Counted from the first letter of the stretch, positions 8,291 to 17,363 are shown. The stretch: 64,000 nucleotides of DNA from Pseudoalteromonas rubra (GCF_000967655.1 NZ_JXYA01000045.1:1-64000), one strand, 5' to 3'. The notes: a model not told the origin generated them from the sequence alone. Translations and numbers: made by a program.

Positions 8291-9061
8291 ATGTCTGTTA
8301 AAATCAGAAAGAGCCTTGTAGCTTCAGCGCTTTTTGGCGCAGCGGCAATTGCAAGCAGCAATGTGATGGCAGATCCTTTGAATGACATACAAAAAGTAGG
8401 TCAGCAAACTCAAACGGCTGCTAAAAAGTCTCAAGACAAGATTGATGGTATCTACGGTCAAACTATCGAAATGGTAGCTGAATACCGTGGAATTGTTGAC
8501 GAAACAGAACTTCTGAAAGTTTACAACGATCACGTAGCACGTTTGGTTGCAGACCAAAATGCAAATATCGAATCTCTAGAACGTCAGATCGCGACGGTTG
8601 ATAAAACTAAGCAAGACGTTGTGCCTTTGATGTATCGCATGATTGATACACTCGAGCAATTCATCAAAGCGGACGTGCCGTTTGATACTGAAAAGCGTCT
8701 AGAACGCATCGAAAGACTTCGTGAAACGCTAACTAACGCGAAAGTAACGACGTCTGAAAAATACCGTCAGGTACTTGAAGCATACAGCATTGAAACTAAC
8801 TACGGTTCAGCAATGGTTGCTTCTCAAGGTTCACTTGAAGTAGGCGGTAAGAACATTAATGTTGACTTCGCCCGTCTGGGTCGTATCGCTTATGTTGCTC
8901 AGTCTTTTGACCAGAAGCATGCATGGGTTTGGAATACCAGCAGCAAGCAGTGGGATCAGCTAGGTGAGGAATACCTGAAGCCTGTCAAAGACATGATCCG
9001 TATTGCACGTGGTCAGGCTGCCCCAGAACTAGTTAAACTACCTATTTTCGGCGCGGAGTAA
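8291..9061 (+). CDS. DUF3450 periplasmic protein of the TonB2/TtpC operon
   Basis: About 256 aa. The signal peptide is MSVKIRKSLVASALFGAAAI with a cleavage region near NVMADP. The rest is strongly helical and coiled-coil prone (for example VARLVADQNANIESLERQIA), and the family's C-terminal part has GRIAYVAQSFDQKHAWVWN. DUF3450 proteins are encoded next to TtpC-type ExbB proteins in Vibrio, Shewanella and Alteromonadales TonB2 clusters; the biochemical role is unknown. The ATG at 8291 is preferred over an upstream TTG at 8282 because the signal peptide begins there. The stop is six bases before the next gene, so it is cotranscribed. Confidence 0.88.
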   Translation: MSVKIRKSLVASALFGAAAIASSNVMADPLNDIQKVGQQTQTAAKKSQDKIDGIYGQTIEMVAEYRGIVDETELLKVYNDHVARLVADQNANIESLERQIATVDKTKQDVVPLMYRMIDTLEQFIKADVPFDTEKRLERIERLRETLTNAKVTTSEKYRQVLEAYSIETNYGSAMVASQGSLEVGGKNINVDFARLGRIAYVAQSFDQKHAWVWNTSSKQWDQLGEEYLKPVKDMIRIARGQAAPELVKLPIFGAE

Positions 9062-9067
9062 TAAAAC

Positions 9068-10432
9068 ATGAAGAAACTATTTAAAGGTTTTGCCGTTGCT
9101 GCAGCATTAACAGTTTCTGCTGGTGGCGCGCTGAACGCACACGCTAGCACTGAGTCTCTGGATAAAATCCTTGAGCAAGTAAAGCAGAACCGTATCTCTG
9201 AAGGTAAAATCAACAAAGCTCGTGAACAAGAGTTCCTGTCAGATCGTGCTGACAAGCAAGCTTTGCTGAACAAAGCTAAGCGCGACCTGGCTGCTGAAAA
9301 AGCACGTGGCGAGCGTCTTAACAAGCAATTCAAGCAAAACGAAGTTACACTAGCTGAGAAAGAAACTGAGCTTGTAAACGCACAGGGTACTCTGGGTGAG
9401 ATGTTCGGTGTGGTACGTCGTAATGCTGCTGAAGCAATCGGTGCAATCGAAGCGTCTATCATCAGTGCTGAAAAGCCTGGACGTTCAGAAGTACTTCGTT
9501 CACTGGCTGCAGCTAAAGAACTACCAACTACTCGCGAGTTGGAAGAGCTTTGGATTGCGTTCCAAACTGAAATGACTGAGTCTGCGAAGGTTTCTACTTT
9601 TGAATCAGAAGTAGCTGAGCTGAGCGGCGATATCAATGTTAAACAAGTAACACGTGTTGGTAACTTCAACCTGGTAACTAAAGACGGTTACGTTATTTAC
9701 GATGCAGAAAACAAGCAAATCGTACCACTAGGTAAGCAACCTTCTTCAGACGTTCTTGGCACTGTTGCTGATCTTCTGAACACGTCTGCTAGCCAGTACA
9801 CGCCTTTCGTTGTTGACCCAACGCGTGGTGCTATCCTACGTCTGAACACTCAGCGTGCAACTGTTGAAGAACGTTGGCACCAGGGTGAAGAAGTAGGTTA
9901 CATCATCACGGCATTGTTGGCACTGGGTGCATTAATCGCTGTTGTTCGTTTCATCGACCTAATGCTGGTTGGTGCGAAGATCAAAGCGCAAATCAAGAAT
10001 GCAAGCAACCCAAGTGATAACAACCCACTGGGCCGTATCTTGAAAGTATACCATGACAACAAGAACCAAGACGTTGAAAACCTTGAGCTTAAGCTTGACG
10101 AAGCAATCTTGCGTGAAACACCTCGCATCGATGCTGGTATCAACATCATCAAGATCCTTGCTGCTATCGCACCGCTACTAGGTCTACTAGGTACGGTTGT
10201 TGGTATGATCAAAACCTTCGAATCAATCACACTATTTGGTACTGGTGATCCGAAGATCATGGCAGGTAACATCTCTCTAGCTCTTGTTACTACTGCGCTT
10301 GGTCTAATTGCTGCGCTACCGCTAATCCTACTTCACGCTATCGTTGCGGGTCGTAGTAAATTTATCCTACACATTCTTGACGAGCAAAGCGCGGGTATCG
10401 TTGCTGCGCACGCGGAGAAGGAGAGAGCATAA
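9068..10432 (+). CDS. TtpC-like MotA/TolQ/ExbB proton channel family protein with periplasmic coiled coil
   Basis: 454 aa. A signal-like N-terminus (MKKLFKGFAVAAALTVSAGG) precedes a long charged helical periplasmic part (about residues 30-170). The C-terminal third is an ExbB/TolQ channel domain with hydrophobic segments GYIITALLALGALIAVV, IIKILAAIAPLLGLLGTVVG and ISLALVTTALGLIAALPLI. The motif LLGLLGTVVGMIKTFE is typical of the family. In Vibrio, TtpC is a third inner-membrane partner essential for TonB2-dependent iron-siderophore uptake. Length and layout match TtpC rather than plain ExbB. Its stop overlaps the next start by one base. Confidence 0.88.
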   Translation: MKKLFKGFAVAAALTVSAGGALNAHASTESLDKILEQVKQNRISEGKINKAREQEFLSDRADKQALLNKAKRDLAAEKARGERLNKQFKQNEVTLAEKETELVNAQGTLGEMFGVVRRNAAEAIGAIEASIISAEKPGRSEVLRSLAAAKELPTTRELEELWIAFQTEMTESAKVSTFESEVAELSGDINVKQVTRVGNFNLVTKDGYVIYDAENKQIVPLGKQPSSDVLGTVADLLNTSASQYTPFVVDPTRGAILRLNTQRATVEERWHQGEEVGYIITALLALGALIAVVRFIDLMLVGAKIKAQIKNASNPSDNNPLGRILKVYHDNKNQDVENLELKLDEAILRETPRIDAGINIIKILAAIAPLLGLLGTVVGMIKTFESITLFGTGDPKIMAGNISLALVTTALGLIAALPLILLHAIVAGRSKFILHILDEQSAGIVAAHAEKERA

Positions 10433-10956
10433 TGCTAGTCCTGGTGGAGACGTGGGAATCTATCAGGGATTTTGTTGCTACAGGCGGCGATGTATTATAC
10501 GTGGTCGCAATAGCACTCTTTCTAATGTGGGTATTAATGATTGAGCGCTATTGGTTCCTATTAGCTGAATTTCCTAAAATTAAAAAGGGAATAGTAAGCA
10601 GATGGGATGCCCGCCAAGATACTACATCTTGGTACGCACACAGAATCCGCGATGCATGGATTTCTGAAGCGTCTGAAAAATTAGATGAGCGCATGTTGAT
10701 TATCAAAACATTGGTTGCAATGTGTCCGTTAATCGGTCTACTAGGTACAGTGACAGGTATGATTTCGGTATTCGAAACCATGGCTACACAAGGTACGGGT
10801 AACCCTCGATTGATGGCCTCAGGCATCTCAATGGCAACGATACCAACAATGGCTGGAATGGTTGCGGCACTATCAGGTGTATTCTTTAGCACCCGTCTTG
10901 AAGCGAGAGCAAAGATGGCTAAAGAGAAACTAATTGATAGCTTGCCACATCACTAG
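10432..10956 (+). CDS. exbB2: ExbB2 proton channel subunit
   Basis: 174 aa inner-membrane protein. The first transmembrane segment is DVLYVVAIALFLMWVLMI; the second and third lie in MCPLIGLLGTVTGMISVF and ISMATIPTMAGMVAALSGVF, with the family motif GLLGTVTGMI. It forms the proton-driven motor with ExbD that powers TonB. It is shorter than E. coli ExbB (244 aa) because it lacks the N-terminal extension, as is usual for TonB2-type ExbB. The ATG at 10432 shares its A with the TAA of the TtpC-like gene, showing translational coupling. Confidence 0.9.
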   Translation: MLVLVETWESIRDFVATGGDVLYVVAIALFLMWVLMIERYWFLLAEFPKIKKGIVSRWDARQDTTSWYAHRIRDAWISEASEKLDERMLIIKTLVAMCPLIGLLGTVTGMISVFETMATQGTGNPRLMASGISMATIPTMAGMVAALSGVFFSTRLEARAKMAKEKLIDSLPHH

Positions 10957-10970
10957 AGAGAGATTTTATT

Positions 10971-11375
10971 ATGGCACGTAAACAACGTTTTCGTGAGGAA
11001 GAAGAAGCAGCAGTAGACATGACCCCGATGCTTGACATCGTATTCATCATGTTGATCTTCTTCATCGTTACTACCTCTTTTGTTAAAGAGGCCGGTATTG
11101 AAGTTAAAAAGCCAAAAGCTGCGCAGGCACAACAAACTAAGAATGCGAACATCTTTATCGCTATCCGTGAAAACGGTGAGATCTGGATGGACAAGCGTCA
11201 GGTTGATGTTGAGCGTGTAAGTGCGAACCTTGAAAATCTGTTAGCTGAGCAACAAACCGAGACCGTTATTATCCAGGCGGATAAAGGCGCGAAACACGGT
11301 GTGGTTGTTAAGGTAATGGACCAGATTAAGGCAACTGACGACGCCTTGAAGATTTCAATAGCTGGAGCTAAGTGA
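10971..11375 (+). CDS. exbD2: ExbD2 biopolymer transport protein
   Basis: 134 aa. One transmembrane helix near the N-terminus, DMTPMLDIVFIMLIFFIVTT, contains the conserved Asp of the PMLD motif that carries protons in ExbD/TolR proteins. The periplasmic domain follows (VIIQADKGAKHGVVVKVMDQ). It partners with the ExbB and TonB products encoded on either side. The start follows an AGAGAGA ribosome-binding region. The stop overlaps the start of tonB by one base. Confidence 0.92.
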   Translation: MARKQRFREEEEAAVDMTPMLDIVFIMLIFFIVTTSFVKEAGIEVKKPKAAQAQQTKNANIFIAIRENGEIWMDKRQVDVERVSANLENLLAEQQTETVIIQADKGAKHGVVVKVMDQIKATDDALKISIAGAK

Positions 11376-11989
11376 TGATTCGATTTCTGTTTTCACTTCT
11401 TGCAGGTGGGGCAGTAACCTTCGGCTTATTCTTCTTTATGTCCTATCTTATCTCAGGAGGAGCGGATAGGGCTGACAATAAGAAGGAAGAGATCATAGTC
11501 GAGATTATGTCGAATCCGCCTGAATCAGATGTGCAGGAGAGGAAGCGTGTACCGCCTCCGCCTCCTCCACCGCCAAAGCAGCCGCCTAAACCGCAGCCGC
11601 CTCAGCCTGAGAATGCTAACCCGAATGCAGGTGCGATTGGCTTTAACATGCCTAGCATCGACATTGGTGGCACAGCTGGTGGTTTAAGTGGTCCTGGTGA
11701 TTTCGGTCGTGACGGTGAAGCAACACCTATCGTTCGTATCGAACCTAAGTATCCGCCTCAAGCAGCGCGTGATGGTAAAGAAGGCTGGGTACAGCTGCGC
11801 TTCACTATCAATGAGCTGGGCGGTGTAGATGACATTGAGATCATCGATGCTGAACCAAAGCGTATTTTCAACCGCGAAGCAAAACGTGCGCTACGCAAGT
11901 GGAAATACAGACCTAAAATTGTTGATGGTAAGCCGCAAAAGCAACCTGGTATTACTGTACAACTTGACTTTAAACTTAACCAAGACTAA
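11375..11989 (+). CDS. tonB2: TonB2 energy transducer
   Basis: 204 aa. N-terminal membrane anchor IRFLFSLLAGGAVTFGLFFF; then a proline stretch (residues about 65-90: RVPPPPPPPPKQPPKPQPPQ) that spans the periplasm; then a TonB C-terminal domain beginning VRIEPKYPPQAARDGKEGWV and ending with the RALRKWKYRP segment. It transmits motor energy to outer-membrane receptors. ATG at 11375 is chosen over an adjacent GTG at 11372 because GGAG (11364-11367) is better spaced. It is the short TonB2 type. No TonB-dependent receptor gene is in the window. Confidence 0.92.
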   Translation: MIRFLFSLLAGGAVTFGLFFFMSYLISGGADRADNKKEEIIVEIMSNPPESDVQERKRVPPPPPPPPKQPPKPQPPQPENANPNAGAIGFNMPSIDIGGTAGGLSGPGDFGRDGEATPIVRIEPKYPPQAARDGKEGWVQLRFTINELGGVDDIEIIDAEPKRIFNREAKRALRKWKYRPKIVDGKPQKQPGITVQLDFKLNQD

Positions 11990-12000
11990 AGGAGTAAGGT

Positions 12001-13263
12001 ATGAAGCAAATGTCTAAAGCAACAGCTCTTGCTCTGATGATGTCTTTGGCAGGTGGTGCTTTAAGCACTGCCGCATTCGCCGCTCCCGATCCTGCAAAGA
12101 TCGAAGCGCGCAAAAATGCCAAAACCAAGGTTATGGGTGAGCGAGTTGGTAAAAAGGTTATTAAAGCGTTTGACTTGTACAATGAAGACAAAGTTGATGA
12201 AGCAATTGCATTATTGCTTGAAATTGACGCGTCTGACGAGTTTGACCGCGCCACGGTAAATCGTTACCTGGGTAACCTGTATGCTCAAAAAGAAGAGTAT
12301 CAAACAGCAATTAAGTACATCCGTCAGGCAATTGCGCCAGACGTATTGAACTTCAAAGATCAGGGCGACTTGATCAAGCTGTTAGGTGACCTTCTGATTG
12401 GTACAGAGCAGTACGAAGGTGCTAAGAAATCTTACTATGACTGGATGGATTTCACCGGTGAACAAGACGCTAAAGTCTATGGTCGTATCGCTCAAGCCAA
12501 CTATGAGCTGAAAAAGTACAGAGATGTTATTGAGCCTGCGGACCAAGCGATTGCGCTTAACAAAGAAGAGCCTAACAAGTCATTTTACATGCTTAAAATT
12601 GGTTCTTACTTTGAGCTGAAACAGTTCAAAAACGCCGTTAAGGTTGCTGAAGAACTGGTTAAGCTATTCCCGGAAGACCCGAAAATGTGGACTCAGTTGG
12701 GCTCCTTCTACATGCAAACGGAAGACTACAGAAAAGGTCAGACCGTGATGGAAGTGGCTTATCAGAATGGTTATTTTGAAAAAGAAAACCATTACAAAAT
12801 TCTGAGCAGCTACTACTCATTGAACGAAATTCCATACAAAGCCGCTAAGGTGATGGAAAAGTCGGTCAAAGAGGAGAAGGTTAAGCGCACTAAGCAAAAC
12901 GTTACAGCCATTGCCAGCTACTATCATCAGGCTAAGCACATCAACGATGCAGCTAAGTACTATGAAGAAGCAGCAAAGTTTGACGACGATGCTGAGCTAT
13001 TCCGCAAAGCGGGTAGTTTGTTACTTCAGGACCAGCAGTACAGTGCAGCGGTTGTTCGTCTGAACAAAGCGTTAGAACTGGGCTCTGAGAAGAAAGGTAC
13101 AATCTACTCTGACCTGGCAGAAGCTTATCTGTATCAGGAAAAGTATAAGCAAGCATACACCGCGATTGTTAAGGCTCAGGAAGATCCTAGAACACGCAAA
13201 TTTGCTCGCAGCTGGGCCTCTTTCATCAAAGAGAAAGCACAGCGTAAAGGCATCAGCCTTTAA
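12001..13263 (+). CDS. TPR-repeat periplasmic protein of the TonB2 operon
   Basis: 420 aa with a cleavable signal peptide ending near STAAFAAPDP. The rest is a solenoid of tetratricopeptide repeats, for example ATVNRYLGNLYAQKEEYQTA, AKVYGRIAQANYELKKYRDV and KMWTQLGSFYMQTEDYRKGQ. The last gene of the operon: AAGGAG sits ahead of its ATG, and a strong terminator follows the stop by a few bases. TPR proteins at this position are a regular companion of TtpC-TonB2 clusters; the function is not established and a scaffold role is inferred. Confidence 0.86.
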   Translation: MKQMSKATALALMMSLAGGALSTAAFAAPDPAKIEARKNAKTKVMGERVGKKVIKAFDLYNEDKVDEAIALLLEIDASDEFDRATVNRYLGNLYAQKEEYQTAIKYIRQAIAPDVLNFKDQGDLIKLLGDLLIGTEQYEGAKKSYYDWMDFTGEQDAKVYGRIAQANYELKKYRDVIEPADQAIALNKEEPNKSFYMLKIGSYFELKQFKNAVKVAEELVKLFPEDPKMWTQLGSFYMQTEDYRKGQTVMEVAYQNGYFEKENHYKILSSYYSLNEIPYKAAKVMEKSVKEEKVKRTKQNVTAIASYYHQAKHINDAAKYYEEAAKFDDDAELFRKAGSLLLQDQQYSAAVVRLNKALELGSEKKGTIYSDLAEAYLYQEKYKQAYTAIVKAQEDPRTRKFARSWASFIKEKAQRKGISL

Positions 13264-13268
13264 TACAG

Positions 13269-13292
13269 AAAAAGCCCCGCAAGGGGCTTTTT
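13269..13292 (+). terminator. Rho-independent terminator of the TonB2 operon
   Basis: AAAAAGCCCC-GCAA-GGGGCTTTTT: a ten-base stem with a four-base loop ending in a T-run, six bases after the TPR gene. Confidence 0.92.
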
Positions 13293-13466
13293 GCTTTTTG
13301 GGCGCTCACAAAGGGCCCATTACCTCGAATATATCAATTCAATCTTTACCTATAGAACACTGATTTAAGTGATAAAACCCCTCACTTTCTTTGTTATAAT
13401 CGGAGCAGATTAGGCGCAGCTATGCCTGGCGCATCTTTGCAAAGTGAACAAGGTGGATAAACTGAC

Positions 13467-14504
13467 ATGAAAACCTCTCTGCGTTATGTTTCCTCAGCAC
13501 TTCTGTTGCTGACGATGATCAGCGGCTGTACTGAGCCGCATGTAAAGCTCTCGCACACAGACCTATCTGAGCAACTTAACCAGCTTAATTGGTTCTCATA
13601 TCCGGCAGCGTCTCAGACCCGAAAGCCGCTCCAAGGTGAAGGCTCTTTAGAGCTCCCATTTACAGAAACTTATTTAAAAAAGCGCCACGACTTATTGCTG
13701 CGCGCAGATCTTGATAATTTTGCTGAAACAGCGGCGCAGGAAGCCCAGTATCTGTCTATACAGCAGCGATATCCGGAGCGCTTCCTACCCTGGCCGGTAC
13801 ATTTAAATCTACCTGTGATTGCACAGGCGCATCAGGTGGCATCGTCTCAGATGGATGCCTGGTACGGCTATGTTGAGGCACGGCTTAATGAAGCCCGGGA
13901 AAGTAAAATTGTGCTGAACCGGGTTGAGAGACAGCAGTTACTTGATTACTTGACGTCTGATATAACTACACAGTCCAAAGCTGCGCAAAGCCTGGCTGAG
14001 TACTTGGCAAGTTACCGGGTTAGATCATCTTTGGGCATGTACCAGCTGCCTAATGGTAAAGAGTGGTACCAAAGCAAGCTCAATTTTTACAGCGGTACAG
14101 TGAACTCGCCAGAAGCTTTGCTCGGCAAGTTACAAAACCTGGCAAGCGAAGCCCGTGAGGGAGCAACCCGTGTTAATTTCAGCCTGAACCCGCCGTTGGT
14201 GCACCAGCTATTAGCTGCGTGTGATAAGCGAGCTGGGCTTAACTGGCGCGATGGGTTTGTGTCTTTGCAGCAAACGGCCAGCCAGTGCGAGCAGATACTC
14301 ACTAACGGTGAACGTCTTTTCGCCGTAGCCATGATGGAAGTGGATCTGGGTGTACATTATTTTGCCTGGTCGCAGAAACAAGCTATGTTGGCACTGCAAT
14401 CAAGGTTAGCGCTGAATGAAGACCAGGCCTTCGTTGTGCTTAAAGATATCCTTTTCTTCCCTGCGACCAGTTTTGCGTTGTTAAGCCGGATTACTTCTTC
14501 TTAG
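13467..14504 (+). CDS. Lipoprotein with DUF885-like region
   Basis: 345 aa. N-terminal lipobox ALLLLTMISGC indicates signal peptidase II processing at Cys21 or so, so it is probably membrane-anchored in the envelope. Part of the sequence, LGMYQLPNGKEWYQSKLNFY followed by TVNSPEALLGKL, resembles DUF885 proteins, but the length is well short of the usual family size and no HExxH-like metal site was seen, so a catalytic role is doubtful. A TATAAT hexamer at 13395-13400 may be its -10. The last 14 bases overlap the convergent DksA-like gene. Confidence 0.72.
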   Translation: MKTSLRYVSSALLLLTMISGCTEPHVKLSHTDLSEQLNQLNWFSYPAASQTRKPLQGEGSLELPFTETYLKKRHDLLLRADLDNFAETAAQEAQYLSIQQRYPERFLPWPVHLNLPVIAQAHQVASSQMDAWYGYVEARLNEARESKIVLNRVERQQLLDYLTSDITTQSKAAQSLAEYLASYRVRSSLGMYQLPNGKEWYQSKLNFYSGTVNSPEALLGKLQNLASEAREGATRVNFSLNPPLVHQLLAACDKRAGLNWRDGFVSLQQTASQCEQILTNGERLFAVAMMEVDLGVHYFAWSQKQAMLALQSRLALNEDQAFVVLKDILFFPATSFALLSRITSS

Positions 14505-14844
14505 CCACACAGTCAAGGCACCTTTGCGCAGCCGGGTCAACGGCCAGCAGGGTGTCTTCAATTTTCTTCTCACAGTCGCAGCAGTAGCCAAACTGGCCAA
14601 TGTCCATCTGACAAATCGCCGCTTCAACCTTCACCAGGCGTTCGAAGTTAGGAAACTGACCCGGACAGATCCGATCGCTTGCGATATCAACCCATTCATG
14701 TGGCGGTGATGATTGTAAGGTATCGATCAACGCCTCGGTCGCGTGGTTACTGGCTTGTTTTAGATCCGCAAGAAACTCATGCCGGATCTGGTCGAGCTCA
14801 GCCTGTAATTTTACCTGATAGTGATGCATTAAATTCTCATTCAT
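14491..14844 (-). CDS. TraR/DksA-family C4 zinc-finger protein
   Basis: 117 aa. N-terminal helical part (YQVKLQAELDQIRHEFLADL), then the C4 zinc finger GYCCDCEKKIEDTLLAVDPA followed by QRCLDC. Family members bind the secondary channel of RNA polymerase (DksA) or are small relatives of unknown target. Acidic DxxDxA-type tip residues of true DksA are not evident, so a general DksA role is not claimed. AAGGAG lies at good distance before ATG 14844. The gene overlaps the lipoprotein gene tail-to-tail and is followed upstream by the decayed dusC copy. Confidence 0.85.
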   Translation of the reverse strand: MNENLMHHYQVKLQAELDQIRHEFLADLKQASNHATEALIDTLQSSPPHEWVDIASDRICPGQFPNFERLVKVEAAICQMDIGQFGYCCDCEKKIEDTLLAVDPAAQRCLDCVAKKK

Positions 14845-14879
14845 GGCGCTCTTCTCCTTTTCTGAGTATCCATTATCTA

Positions 14880-15513
14880 TTAGGCAGCAGGCTCATTGTT
14901 ATGATTTGAATCAAGCAGGGGGGACTTTGCGTATTTATCCAGCACAGAGATCACGTCGTCTTTGCTTTTCACGCGTTCAATTTCATTAAATCGGGTGTGG
15001 GCTTGAGAGTGCTGTAACTTTAAGTAACCAAGCCATTGTTTAGGGCGCGATGAAAAGTACTTGCCTCCCATCTCAGGATCATGATGAATTTATGAGTGCA
15101 ATATATGATAGACCACTTCTTGCCAGTCATGCGGACGGTATTTATGGCCTGCGACTAGGGGGCTGCTCAGGTTAGGGGAGAGTCAGGGCACCGCGGACCA
15201 GTTTTAGGTTTCGCGGGCGCTGCGCGCAACGCATAGCGCCTTCTACCTGCCAAATTTCTCCATTGGCAACGACAGGAATAGTCAGGCGTTCAAGAAGCGG
15301 CGTGATTTTCTCCCAATAGGCATTGGCTTATAGCCATCGCGTTTGATAAGAGCATGGTTCACCAGGCTGGATGCGCCAGCACTTTGCAGGGCATCGACAA
15401 CTTCCGTACTGATTGAATCGCCATCACAACCAAGACGAGTTTTGGCACTGACTTCCTAGTCTTGCGGTTTTGCCTCGCGCACAGCCCGGATGATCTGATT
15501 AATTTGTTCAGGT
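14880..15513 (-). pseudogene. Decayed, N-terminally truncated dusC copy at the left edge of the NRPS island
   Basis: The minus strand encodes fragments clearly homologous to the intact dusC at 45688-46635. The C-terminal piece KYFSSRPKQWLGYLKLQHSQ matches KYFSSRTKQWLGYLKLQYPQ of the intact protein. The segment 15225-15512 aligns with 46003-46290 at roughly nine identical bases in ten by eye. Damage seen: an in-frame TAG at 15456-15458 where the intact gene has a His codon, a one-base deletion near 15322-15332, further indels around 15070-15225, and no start or N-terminal third (the FMN-binding front and catalytic Cys98 are missing). A 63-codon ORF (14880-15071) is the surviving 3' part and is not an independent gene. 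Confidence 0.88.
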
Positions 15514-15948
15514 CCTGTTAGCTGAAAATCTAGGCTGACAGTCACCGAATGAAAACGGGTAACTGTCAGGCCAAGTCTGAACTACTACAAACACCATCAT
15601 TGTCACTTGGTTGTAAGTGACTCTCTAATCAAGAGCTTGATGATAGCTGAAGCCATACTGGATCGCCTGGTTCACAGCGGCTAAGAAATGGAGTTAAAAA
15701 GAGAGTAGTTAAGAAAGCCATCCTGGACGCGACCTGATAATTTTGGTCGAAAAACAATCTTTAAAGAAGTTGTGCTCGGCTTATAGCTAAACATGCAGCT
15801 TGCTCGAGACGACAAAAATTTATGTTTTTTGGAGGGGGATTAACATAGTCTTGTTGTACCTTTATTGTTATAATGTAAAAATAAGTAGAGCCCTTTGTAT
15901 CGTTGGGTTTCTTCTTTAATTTTAAAGTTATAGCGACTAGGAAGTTGT
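15514..15948. other. Non-coding left edge of the island
   Basis: No gene recognised. An imperfect inverted repeat, GGCTGACAGTCACCG (15533-15547) against CGGGTAACTGTCAGGCC (15556-15572), lies immediately after the dusC homology ends and could be a terminator remnant or an old element end. A TATAAT hexamer at 15869-15874 is a possible -10 for the first island gene. Confidence 0.5.
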
Positions 15949-16728
15949 ATGAAAGTTGATAACATTGTTGCAGAAGTCGGTGCTAATGGTTTTAGTTGGG
16001 TACCAAATGTTTTTTCACAAAAGGAGATAAATCAGATTAAGCAAAACCTTTCCAGCTATGTAGATGCAAAGCATGATGGAATGGTTTATGAAAGCGACCA
16101 AAAAACAATCAGAGGTATTCATGGACTACATTTGTTTGATGAATTCTTTGCCGATTTATGCCGGCATCCGGCATTACTCAAAACAGCGATGGGGCACCTC
16201 AATGAGCCCTGCTATGTTCACCAGTTCAAGGTAAATTCAAAAAAAAGTAAAGTAGGAAAAGCTTGGCCTTGGCATCAAGATTTTATTTTTTGGCAGCGTG
16301 GTGACGGTTTCAAGGAGCAAAAGTTACTTAATATAGGCGTGTTGTTGGATGATGTTGAGCTTGAGTCAGGCCCGCTATGCTTTATTCCTAAGAGCCATTT
16401 GCTCGGTGAGTTAACCGATGTCGAAGTTCCAGATGGAGGTTGGGATCAAGACGTTTCAGAACAACTCAGTTACACAATTAGTGAAAAAGTCTCTTCAAAT
16501 TTAATTAATATCTATGGGAAAAGATATATTACCGGAAATGCCGGGGATATTATCGTTTTCGATCCTCAAGTTGTTCATAGTTCACAACCAAATACTTCTT
16601 TAAACGATAGGCAGTTACTTTTAATAACTTATAACGCCATATCCAACCGACCTGAAAGTCGAAGCCCTAGACCCGATTTCTTGTGCACCAAAGATATAAA
16701 AGAATTGAAACTTGAAGAATGCGATTGA
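15949..16728 (+). CDS. PhyH-family Fe(II)/2-oxoglutarate dioxygenase
   Basis: 259 aa. Phytanoyl-CoA dioxygenase-like fold: the iron ligands are the HxD pair H109-D111 in WPWHQDFIFW and the distal His210 in VVHSSQPNTS, with R221 eleven residues later as the likely 2-oxoglutarate anchor. LDDVELESGPLCFIPKSH is the usual PhyH segment. Such enzymes hydroxylate or halogenate free or carrier-bound amino acids in NRPS pathways. The first gene of the island, starting with ATG 15949 after GACTAGGAAG. Hydroxylation of a building block is inferred from position; the substrate cannot be read. Confidence 0.82.
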   Translation: MKVDNIVAEVGANGFSWVPNVFSQKEINQIKQNLSSYVDAKHDGMVYESDQKTIRGIHGLHLFDEFFADLCRHPALLKTAMGHLNEPCYVHQFKVNSKKSKVGKAWPWHQDFIFWQRGDGFKEQKLLNIGVLLDDVELESGPLCFIPKSHLLGELTDVEVPDGGWDQDVSEQLSYTISEKVSSNLINIYGKRYITGNAGDIIVFDPQVVHSSQPNTSLNDRQLLLITYNAISNRPESRSPRPDFLCTKDIKELKLEECD

Positions 16729-16820
16729 GTTAGTTTTTCATTAATTTATGAATGAATTAATTTAAAAGCTCCCCCTCTTAGTTGTGTTTTAAGTCACTAA
16801 ATTTCTATTTTGGAGTTGTT

Positions 16821-17363
16821 TTGTATTATAAAAAATTACACATTGATAATCTCGATGAAATTATTAATCAAAGCCGTTTTATTTTGCAAGAGAGTGGTTT
16901 GTTGAGTTTTGACGGAAGTAATTTGTATTACCCTGAGCTTCCTGAACTGCCATTGCTGAACGCTTTTTTATCTGAATCTGGCCTCGATGATGCTGTTTTA
17001 GGTGTTGCCCTTAACATCACGTCACCTGAGTCCTCTATGCCCATTCATGTGGATACTGGAGAACTTAATTGGTCTTTAAATATTCCTATTCTTAACTGTG
17101 AAAATTCGCAAGTGAATTTTTACACCACAAGTCAAAGACCTCGTTCTTTTTCACTGCCTAACGGAGTGACTTATTTGGGGTTTGAAGACGAAGCTGCTAT
17201 GAACTTAGCTGACACAGCCTTATGTAAGGATGCAATGGTTATTAATGTTAAACATCCACATAACGTAATAAATAACAGTGAGAAATACCGAGTGATGCTG
17301 TTAATTAGGCTTAATGAAGAGTTTGATATTGATTACTTTGATGACTGTTTTTCTTATGATTGA
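16821..17363 (+). CDS. Putative small Fe(II)/2-oxoglutarate oxygenase-like protein
   Basis: About 180 aa, not matched to a named family. It has an HxD triad layout: H76-V-D78 in PIHVDTGELNWSLNIP and H147 in VKHPHNVINNSEKYR, with R157 ten residues after the His. This is the spacing expected of a cupin-fold 2-oxoglutarate oxygenase. The reading frame is open from 16782 (TTG), but GGAG at 16812-16815 is correctly spaced for a TTG at 16821, giving M(L)YYKKLHID. No ATG exists until beyond the metal motif region, so a non-ATG start is needed. Its place between a PhyH gene and the first NRPS suggests tailoring; this is inferred. Confidence 0.55.
   Translation: MYYKKLHIDNLDEIINQSRFILQESGLLSFDGSNLYYPELPELPLLNAFLSESGLDDAVLGVALNITSPESSMPIHVDTGELNWSLNIPILNCENSQVNFYTTSQRPRSFSLPNGVTYLGFEDEAAMNLADTALCKDAMVINVKHPHNVINNSEKYRVMLLIRLNEEFDIDYFDDCFSYD

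Noticed and set aside
14880..15071. 63-codon minus-strand ORF as an independent gene
   Set aside because: It is the surviving 3' end of the decayed dusC copy; upstream sequence continues the homology in other frames.
15533..15572. Inverted repeat as a transposon end or att site
   Set aside because: Imperfect, found once, with no target duplication or transposase; kept only as a note.
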